Shown piece by piece: positions 1 through 4,736 of a stretch of 5,537 nucleotides of DNA. How positions within the stretch are numbered: position 1 is the stretch's first letter; every line of letters starts with the position of its first letter. Position numbers and translations under genes: made by a program. The stretch is from an uncultured Acidobacteriota bacterium (GTDB lineage Bacteria > Acidobacteriota > Blastocatellia > Pyrinomonadales > Pyrinomonadaceae), in assembly GCA_946480545.1 (NCBI GenBank), contig CAMLKY010000177.1, positions 1 to 5,537 of the forward strand. Reading direction: 5' to 3'. Below the pieces are notes generated by a model. The model was given only the letters and a program-made list of their open reading frames with translations, made no database searches and was not told where the DNA came from.

Positions 1-1016
1 TCGCCGTCATAGACGCCAGTCAGATAAGGCGTGACATTCGTGCCCGGTAGCTGTGATGACGGCGAATTGAAGATCCAGTGATTGCTGTCGCTATAACCGC
101 CGAACGAAGACGAATACAATGCCGAGATTATGCGGCCGTTGTAGGAGGCGACGAGCCCGCGAGTTTGTTCCGTGGCCTGCACTGCACGGGAATGTTCCGA
201 TATTACGCCGCGGTATACCTGCGATGCAGAGGAATCGACGATATCGAACGGCCAGCCACGCGCGATGTAGTTTCCGATATTCGCTATCGCATAACCGCGA
301 GCTGCCGTCGCCTGAGCCTTCAATGCTTCCATGTGGAACGAAGCGATCGACTCATTGGCAACAACGCCGCGAACGTAATTCTCGACTTCGATAAGATTCA
401 TCACGCTGACCCGATCGTTCGCGGTTGTCGGGCCGCGTGAGACCTCGATCGCGCCGCGATACAGCGGGACCGTTTGCGGGCTTCCCCCGACAAGCGGATT
501 GCTGCGGCGAATGCTGTCAATACGAAAATAATTCGTCGGCAACTCCGGCATGATCCGAACGGGACCCGCTACCGTGAACGTGCCCCCAGGTCCCGTCACT
601 TCATATCCGGCGGCGTTCGTGTAGCGGACCTCCACAAACTGACCGGGCATTATCGAATCTATCTGCAAGCCGGTTGATCGATCGATAATGTACGCGAGCC
701 CTTCGGTATTCGAGATACGAACAAACGGGTGGTTGAGCGAGAAAAACTCCGAGTACGCTCCCGTCGCGGTGAATGAGTAGTGAATGCCGACCCGAAGCGC
801 GACAACGGACTGGGTCGGGTTCCCGAGTATGACAGGTCCAAGGTCGTCACGACTTCCGGACGCATGCGATTCACCATGCTCCGCCCGTGACCGAATAAAC
901 TCTTCTTCGAGCACCAGCTCTTCCTCAGGTGACACCTGCGCGAAGACTCCGATGCTGAGCAGCACCATCGAGGCAAAAAGCACCCCGGCAATGCACACAA
1001 GCGTGCGCAATTTCAT
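1..1016 (-). CDS. Secreted SpoIID/LytB-domain protein (C-terminus off the left edge)
   Basis: The frame is open from an ATG at 1016 to the left edge, giving 338 codons without a stop. Residues 1-26 form a Sec-type signal peptide: KLR, a hydrophobic core, then a likely cut after VFA. About residues 70-155 are a beta-rich N-terminal region. From about residue 185 the SpoIID pattern is clear: NLIEVENYVRGVVANES (207-223), EALKAQATAARGYA (230-243), SQVYRG (265-270), and YNGRIISALYSSSFGG (292-307). In the family this domain is a lytic transglycosylase acting on peptidoglycan glycan strands, or the amidase enhancer LytB. Glu222 sits where the family has its catalytic glutamate, judged by eye. No sporulation gene is visible, so a vegetative wall-remodelling role outside the cytoplasmic membrane is more likely than engulfment. 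The start is supported by GGAGG ten bases upstream. The family is well supported; the exact activity is not. Confidence 0.88.
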   Translation of the reverse strand, partial: MKLRTLVCIAGVLFASMVLLSIGVFAQVSPEEELVLEEEFIRSRAEHGESHASGSRDDLGPVILGNPTQSVVALRVGIHYSFTATGAYSEFFSLNHPFVRISNTEGLAYIIDRSTGLQIDSIMPGQFVEVRYTNAAGYEVTGPGGTFTVAGPVRIMPELPTNYFRIDSIRRSNPLVGGSPQTVPLYRGAIEVSRGPTTANDRVSVMNLIEVENYVRGVVANESIASFHMEALKAQATAARGYAIANIGNYIARGWPFDIVDSSASQVYRGVISEHSRAVQATEQTRGLVASYNGRIISALYSSSFGGYSDSNHWIFNSPSSQLPGTNVTPYLTGVYDG

Positions 1017-1026
1017 TTTCTTGATT

Positions 1027-1031
1027 CCTCC
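1027..1031 (-). promoter_or_regulatory. Ribosome binding site of the SpoIID-domain gene
   Basis: The minus strand reads GGAGG here, ten bases before the ATG at 1016. It fixes the start in front of a good signal peptide. No competing in-frame start with a better site was seen. Confidence 0.8.
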
Positions 1032-1081
1032 AGATTAGTTTGCAGACTGCTCGGAGTGTGAGGTGTGGACTATAACGACGG

Positions 1082-1110
1082 ATGATAGCAAGTTTGATAA
1101 CGACAATCAA
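1082..1110 (-). promoter_or_regulatory. Candidate sigma-70-type promoter of the SpoIID-domain gene
   Basis: Read on the minus strand, TTGATT (1105-1110) and TATCAT (1082-1087) are separated by 17 bases. They match the -35 consensus at 4 of 6 positions and the -10 at 5 of 6. Transcription would begin near 1075, leaving a leader of about 60 bases before the ATG at 1016. This would let the SpoIID gene be expressed independently of the oxidase gene that ends 238 bases upstream of the start. Found by eye only. Confidence 0.45.
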
Positions 1111-1119
1111 AGCTTGTCG
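1093..1119. repeat. Two interleaved inverted repeats, possible operator
   Basis: TTTGAT (1093-1098) is inverted at 1106-1111 (ATCAAA) with a 7-base gap. CGACAA (1101-1106) is inverted at 1114-1119 (TTGTCG), also with a 7-base gap. Each unit spans 19 bases and the two overlap. They cover the -35 box and the upstream half of the spacer of the candidate promoter, where a repressor could bind. Six-base arms can occur by chance, so the operator role is speculative. Confidence 0.3.
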
Positions 1120-1253
1120 GTATGCATGGTTGATATGACCTGAAATTCGTATGAACCGGATGGTGCTAGGAGGGCGTCACGAATAGAGGTGTCAGAAAGG
1201 AGTCTCGGCACGGAGGGTTGCCCAGGCGAGTACGACCAGTCCTATAAAACAGC

Positions 1254-2447
1254 TTACGACTTCGACCCTTCCCAAGCTTTCATGATCTCGGTATGAGTAT
1301 TAATGATCCCGTCGGCCTGGTCCCTGCGAACCTCAAGCGACCAATCATCGCGATCAAATGTTCCGCCGAGAAAGATCCCGTCGCTGCGCGGAAACATGTG
1401 ACCCGGACCGATGTAGCCGTAGTCGATCTCAGGTTGCGGAAGCAAGACCTCTAACTGCCCACGCGCGGGCACTAGCTTCTCATCTCCAAAGAGTTGGCGG
1501 GCGCCGAGCCCGGTGCAGTTGAAAATCACCGGCTCCGCGAGGCGCATGACCTCTTCGCGGGTGCGAAATTCCTTTACTACGATCTTTCCGCCGGCATTGT
1601 AGAAATCCCGAAGAAGCGCTCGCAGATAGATCGGCGGCTCGATCATCATCGAGCTGAACTGCCGGACGATAGGAAAGCCAAAATAGTTTGACGGATCACG
1701 GTGAATGATCTGTTGCGGATACAGATCGCTTCCGCCTGGGAGCTCGTTCTGCAATCCCGCGTCGGTGCGGTGAAGCGTGTAGATGTCGATCCAGCGAACT
1801 CCGTAATCGCGTCCGACCAGCAACTGATAAGCTCGATTGGCTGTGCGCGCGGCGGTGCGATACTGCTCGAGAAATTTCGTCGACACGGCGTCCGAATCAA
1901 ACAACGAGACCGGAGACCAGTAACCGGCCGCGATATTCGAGGTTGTCTCGGGCGGGAGATCCCGGGCATAGATCGTCACCGTACCCGGCCCGTCCTGGTA
2001 ACGGCGCTGCAGCATGATAGCTGTGGAGAGACCATTCACGCCTGATCCGATGACGGCAAAACGACGCTGCGTCGTGCGAGTGCGAACCCGTCCGGTTTGA
2101 GGCGGCTGAAAATCGCGTGCGAGATCGACAGCCTGGGTCGCGGTCCCCCATGACAGCGTGATCCCCGCACCGCCGTGGCCATAGTTATGGACAAGAAGCT
2201 TGTTGCCGACGCGCTCGGCTGCAACCACGAATCCTTCGGACCGGTACGGTCTAAGTCCGACGATCTCTCGGATAATGCGGTTACGGGACACACGGACCGG
2301 GGGAATCCGCGGCGGCGCGCTCTGTCCCCGAACCCCTGGCGAAAATCGATGGCCGGCGACGGTGATACCAGCCGCGATCGCGCTCTGCAAAAAGGCGCGG
2401 CGGTCGAGAATTCTGTTTCTTTTGTCTGTGAGATCAGGCGTATTCAT
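1254..2447 (-). CDS. Tat-exported FAD oxidoreductase, D-amino-acid oxidase family, circularly permuted
   Basis: This 397-residue protein opens with a twin-arginine signal (R16-R17-A-F-L-Q, hydrophobic stretch to about 31), so it is probably exported folded with its FAD. DAAO-family enzymes oxidise D-amino acids to 2-oxo acids, ammonia and H2O2. The hallmarks are present in the wrong order. Residues 58-112 match the usual C-terminus: IIREIVGLRPYR, then VHNYGHGGAGITLSWG (86-101) and a helix. A linker follows (about 113-128). Residues 129-370 match the usual N-terminal and central parts: the Rossmann motif VIGSGVNGLS (132-141), NIAAGYWSP (171-179), FNCTGLGA (309-316), PARGQ (327-331) and LGGTFDRDDW (360-369). 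Arg66 matches the substrate-carboxylate arginine (Arg283 in human DAAO). The protein ends where the moved segment would normally start. His350 appears to replace an active-site tyrosine. ATG 2447 is the only reasonable start after an in-frame TAG, but it has no clear Shine-Dalgarno sequence. Substrate unknown. Confidence 0.88.
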   Translation of the reverse strand: MNTPDLTDKRNRILDRRAFLQSAIAAGITVAGHRFSPGVRGQSAPPRIPPVRVSRNRIIREIVGLRPYRSEGFVVAAERVGNKLLVHNYGHGGAGITLSWGTATQAVDLARDFQPPQTGRVRTRTTQRRFAVIGSGVNGLSTAIMLQRRYQDGPGTVTIYARDLPPETTSNIAAGYWSPVSLFDSDAVSTKFLEQYRTAARTANRAYQLLVGRDYGVRWIDIYTLHRTDAGLQNELPGGSDLYPQQIIHRDPSNYFGFPIVRQFSSMMIEPPIYLRALLRDFYNAGGKIVVKEFRTREEVMRLAEPVIFNCTGLGARQLFGDEKLVPARGQLEVLLPQPEIDYGYIGPGHMFPRSDGIFLGGTFDRDDWSLEVRRDQADGIINTHTEIMKAWEGSKS

Positions 2448-2480
2448 GGAGGTGTCAGCGGATACAACTGGTTCGACCTG

Positions 2481-2509
2481 AGAATAACGAACTCGATGGA
2501 TCTAATCAA
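2481..2509 (-). promoter_or_regulatory. Candidate promoter of the permuted oxidase gene
   Basis: The minus strand has TTGATT (2504-2509), a 17-base spacer, and TATTCT (2481-2486); each matches 4 of 6 consensus bases. Transcription would start near 2474, about 27 bases before the ATG at 2447. The -35 hexamer is identical to that proposed for the SpoIID-domain gene. Found by eye only. Confidence 0.38.
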
Positions 2510-2537
2510 CGGAATTCCTCAAAACACTTAACCTGAT

Positions 2538-2566
2538 TTAGAGAATCCGCCAAAAAATCGTAGAAT
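2538..2566 (+). promoter_or_regulatory. Weak candidate promoter of alanine dehydrogenase
   Basis: TTAGAG (2538-2543) and TAGAAT (2561-2566) are 17 bases apart. The -10 matches consensus at 5 of 6 positions but the -35 at only 3 of 6. An alternative -10, TATAAC at 2587-2592, has no good -35 at the proper distance. The A/T-rich stretch 2550-2605 is where a promoter is expected, but the exact boxes are uncertain. Confidence 0.25.
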
Positions 2567-2605
2567 CTCCCGTTATAGCCATTTCTTATAACGAATCTAT
2601 TTATT

Positions 2606-2609
2606 GGAG
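2606..2609 (+). promoter_or_regulatory. Ribosome binding site deciding the ald start
   Basis: GGAG lies nine bases before the ATG at 2619 but only three before the ATG at 2613, and it overlaps the TTG at 2604. Normal spacing therefore selects 2619. That start also gives the MKIG-type N-terminus typical of alanine dehydrogenases. Confidence 0.7.
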
Positions 2610-2618
2610 CGAATGTTT

Positions 2619-3752
2619 ATGAAGATCGGTCTTCCCAAGGAGATCAAAGACAACGAATACCGCGTCGGGCTAACCCCCGCCGGGGTGCAGGCATTAACGC
2701 ACGCGGGTCACGAAGTGTTCGTGCAAAAGACCGCCGGCGAGGGATCGGGTTTCACCGACGATCAGTATGTGAAAGCGGGCGGCAAACTGCTTGAGACTGC
2801 CGACGACGTATGGGGCACGGGTGACATGATCGTAAAGGTCAAAGAGCCGATCGCACCCGAGTATCCGCGCATGCGCGAGAACCAACTGCTGTTCACGTAC
2901 CTGCACCTGGCACCGGAATTCGAGCTTACAAAGCAGATGATGGAACGGAAGGTCACCGGCGTGGCGTATGAGACGATCACCGACCGGCACGGCCGGCTCC
3001 CGCTTCTTACGCCGATGTCTGAGGTCGCCGGCCGAATGTCGGTACAGGTCGGCGCAACGTACCTCGAAAAGATGAACGGCGGACGCGGAATACTGCTCGG
3101 CGGGGTCCCGGGCGTCCCGGCGGCGAACGTGGTGATCATCGGGGGCGGTATCGTCGGTACCGAGGCGGCGAAGATGGCTGTCGGTCTCGGTGCGAAGGTC
3201 ACGATCATCGATCGGAACCTCGACCGGCTTCGCCAGCTCGATGACATCTTCCTTTCCAAGGTTCAGACTCTTGCGTCGTCGCAGTATGCGATCGAAGAGG
3301 CGATCTCGCACGCGGATCTTGTCATCGGTGCTGTTCTCGTGGTCGGTGCGGCCGCACCGAAACTGGTGACGCGCGAAATGTTAAAGCTGGTGCAGAACGG
3401 CGCTGTCCTGGTTGATGTCGCGGTCGATCAAGGCGGATGCTTCGAGACGACACATGCGACGACCCATTCAAATCCGACCTATTACGAAGAAGGCGTGCTT
3501 CATTACTGCGTCGCAAACATGCCGGGGGCGGTGCCGCGAACCTCGACATTCGCTTTGACTAACGCCACGCTCCCGTACGCACTCGATCTCGCGAATAAGG
3601 GTTTCGAAGCGGCGATCCGTGACGACCACGGTCTTCGCGAAGGCGTGAACACATATGCCGGAAAGCTGACCTACGAGGCGGTGGCGACCTCGCAGAATCT
3701 CGAATACACGGCGCTGGATAGTTTGATCGATCTAAAGGCGGCGGCCGCGTAA
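2619..3752 (+). CDS. ald: Alanine dehydrogenase
   Basis: This NAD-dependent enzyme interconverts L-alanine and pyruvate plus ammonia (EC 1.4.1.1) in the cytoplasm. The 377 residues match the usual family length. The N-terminal catalytic domain carries Arg15, Lys75 (VKVKEP) and His96 (YLHLA). Met133-Ser134 and Asp270 ([12 protein letters not shown]) are also present; these positions coincide with the known active-site numbering of the Mycobacterium tuberculosis enzyme. The NAD-binding Rossmann motif IIGGGIVG is at 173-180, with Asp198 at the end of the next strand, as expected for NAD over NADP. The signature [21 protein letters not shown] spans about 295-315. The enzyme looks intact. It is transcribed divergently from the D-amino-acid-oxidase-like gene and ends at a strong terminator, so it is probably monocistronic. 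Longer starts at 2604 (TTG) and 2613 (ATG) were not chosen because of ribosome-binding-site spacing. Confidence 0.97.
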   Translation: MKIGLPKEIKDNEYRVGLTPAGVQALTHAGHEVFVQKTAGEGSGFTDDQYVKAGGKLLETADDVWGTGDMIVKVKEPIAPEYPRMRENQLLFTYLHLAPEFELTKQMMERKVTGVAYETITDRHGRLPLLTPMSEVAGRMSVQVGATYLEKMNGGRGILLGGVPGVPAANVVIIGGGIVGTEAAKMAVGLGAKVTIIDRNLDRLRQLDDIFLSKVQTLASSQYAIEEAISHADLVIGAVLVVGAAAPKLVTREMLKLVQNGAVLVDVAVDQGGCFETTHATTHSNPTYYEEGVLHYCVANMPGAVPRTSTFALTNATLPYALDLANKGFEAAIRDDHGLREGVNTYAGKLTYEAVATSQNLEYTALDSLIDLKAAAA

Positions 3753-3776
3753 ACGGCGATCGTCCCGGATAAAAGT

Positions 3777-3812
3777 AAAAAGCCTTCCGTGTGTGAAACG
3801 GAAGGCTTTTTT
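3777..3812. terminator. Bidirectional intrinsic terminator between convergent genes
   Basis: A perfect 14-bp stem joins 3777-3790 to 3798-3811 around a 7-base loop. Its core is GCCTTCCGT/ACGGAAGGC, flanked by five A:T pairs. A run of six T follows on the plus strand (3807-3812), and five A at 3777-3781 supply the U tract on the minus strand. It lies 24 bases after the ald stop and 20 bases after the end of the secreted-protein gene at 3832, so it can stop transcription from both sides. Confidence 0.93.
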
Positions 3813-3831
3813 GCATTTGTGTCTAAGCTTC

Positions 3832-4500
3832 TTACCGGCAGGTAAATCTGTTCGTACCCGTAACCCGGCAGTCGCGTCTTCCTTCAGGGAAAAGTCTCAT
3901 CACACTCACTTGGGTTCCGTACGCACTGTAACGACAAACCATTGTCTGCTCGCCGCCGACGTTCTGGATCCCGAGCGAGACAAGCCGGCCTAGCTGCGGC
4001 GTCTGCCACCAGCCTTCTGGAAGACTGCTGACCATTTCGGTCCGGGCGGTTTCGATCGGACAGAAGACGTCGACGCTGCTCAGCGGCGGGAGTGGCGGAT
4101 CGATCCGGATACCCCCGCAGTTCAGATCGAATCTCGACTCCGAGCTTTCGAGCCTGTTCGGAGAGATCACTTTCAGTTTCTGGTACCCACTGTAGCTCCG
4201 GCCGAGCGTCCAGGTCGTGCTTACGGACTTGGTTCCCGCCGAAGGGAAAAGGAGCGTATAGGTGGGAGCAGTCGCACCATCGCTTCGCTCGAACGTGTAC
4301 CTGACGACGCCGGGACCGTCCATCGTTATCGAACCGCGAAAGTCGACGGTGGTAGGACACCTGTTCGTTACCGGAAGTGACTCTGCGCGAAGACTGACAC
4401 GAATTACGGATGCGGCGCTGGCGTTCGTCGCGCCCGAGGTTGCAAAGGTCAAAGTTGCGAATAATGAAATGACGAAAAATATAAAATATCGGTTCCTCAT
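3832..4500 (-). CDS. Secreted six-cysteine protein of unknown function, two apparent domains
   Basis: I do not recognise a named family. The 222-residue product begins with a Sec signal peptide (MRNRYF, hydrophobic core to about 20, likely cut after ASA at 29). About residues 32-128 look like one beta-rich, possibly immunoglobulin-like domain. It carries VxVSLRA-like strands, CPTTVDFRGSI (48-58), GPGVVRYTFERSDG (62-75), a TWTLG turn (96-100), and a closing cysteine at 128. A proline-rich hinge (DPPLPPL, 134-140) leads to a small domain (147-222) with Cys147, the motif LPEGWWQTPQLGRL (160-173), GGEQTMVCRY (182-191), Cys211 and Cys221. The six cysteines (48, 128, 147, 189, 211, 221) fit up to three disulfides, consistent with export. 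The ATG at 4500 is preferred over the upstream ATG at 4590 because GGAGG lies five bases before it and the signal peptide starts there. It has no same-strand partner nearby. Confidence 0.85.
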   Translation of the reverse strand: MRNRYFIFFVISLFATLTFATSGATNASAASVIRVSLRAESLPVTNRCPTTVDFRGSITMDGPGVVRYTFERSDGATAPTYTLLFPSAGTKSVSTTWTLGRSYSGYQKLKVISPNRLESSESRFDLNCGGIRIDPPLPPLSSVDVFCPIETARTEMVSSLPEGWWQTPQLGRLVSLGIQNVGGEQTMVCRYSAYGTQVSVMRLFPEGRRDCRVTGTNRFTCR

Positions 4501-4505
4501 GATTT

Positions 4506-4510
4506 CCTCC
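4506..4510 (-). promoter_or_regulatory. Ribosome binding site of the secreted six-cysteine protein
   Basis: The minus strand reads GGAGG here, with a 5-base spacer to the ATG at 4500. This excludes the 30-residue longer reading that starts at 4590 and would bury the signal peptide. Confidence 0.75.
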
Positions 4511-4687
4511 CTAATCAACATATGTCGAGCCGGCTCATCACCGCTCATTGTCATTGACGGAGTACCGGCGCAGGATTGCCTAAGAAACAATGACCTCCGG
4601 TTGAGATGCGACGATGGGGCTGTAAAACAGGCGTTTGGCGATCAGCAGATTTGTGTAAACCGACGCGGCCCAGCGGATGTGACTTAA

Positions 4688-4717
4688 TTGCCAACCCACA
4701 GCACCGCGACGTACACT
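4688..4717 (+). promoter_or_regulatory. Weak candidate promoter of the radical SAM gene
   Basis: TTGCCA (4688-4693, 5 of 6 to consensus) and TACACT (4712-4717, 4 of 6) are 18 bases apart. Transcription would begin about 12 bases before the ATG at 4737, leaving a very short leader. This fits the absence of a visible Shine-Dalgarno sequence. Found by eye only. Confidence 0.3.
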
Positions 4718-4736
4718 AAGTAGCTTCGATTCCGCG

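Noticed and set aside
78..677. Plus-strand open frames at 78-440, 119-394 and 474-677
   Set aside because: They are antisense to the SpoIID-domain gene, whose frame is open to the window edge and carries conserved motifs.
680..690. GATCGATCGAT-like tandem
   Set aside because: A short run inside coding sequence, too small to be a meaningful repeat.
1017..1253. Possible small gene or terminator between the oxidase and the SpoIID-domain gene
   Set aside because: No open frame with a ribosome binding site and no stem followed by a T run was seen.
1254..2447. Frameshift, or two fused genes, as the cause of the unusual motif order in the oxidase
   Set aside because: All motifs lie in one uninterrupted frame, each segment occurs once, and the two ends meet at the same point of the DAAO fold, which fits permutation better than a broken tandem copy.
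2604..2618. TTG 2604 or ATG 2613 as the start of alanine dehydrogenase
   Set aside because: The TTG overlaps the ribosome binding site and ATG 2613 is only three bases from it; ATG 2619 gives the family's usual MKIG start and matching active-site numbering.
2694..3311. 205-codon open frame on the minus strand inside ald
   Set aside because: It lies wholly within a canonical alanine dehydrogenase, is arginine/aspartate-rich, and shows no family motif; it is a codon-bias shadow.
4501..4590. Longer N-terminus of the secreted six-cysteine protein starting at ATG 4590
   Set aside because: It would put 30 hydrophilic residues before a good signal peptide, and the start at 4500 has a strong GGAGG at proper spacing.
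4550..4597. Inverted repeat of GTCATTG and CAATGAC upstream of the secreted-protein gene
   Set aside because: The arms are only 7 bases, about 30 bases apart, and the flanks do not extend the pairing; chance is sufficient.
4262..4687. 141-codon plus-strand open frame over the 5' half of the secreted-protein gene
   Set aside because: It is antisense to a gene with signal peptide and ribosome binding site, has no such support itself, and resembles no family.
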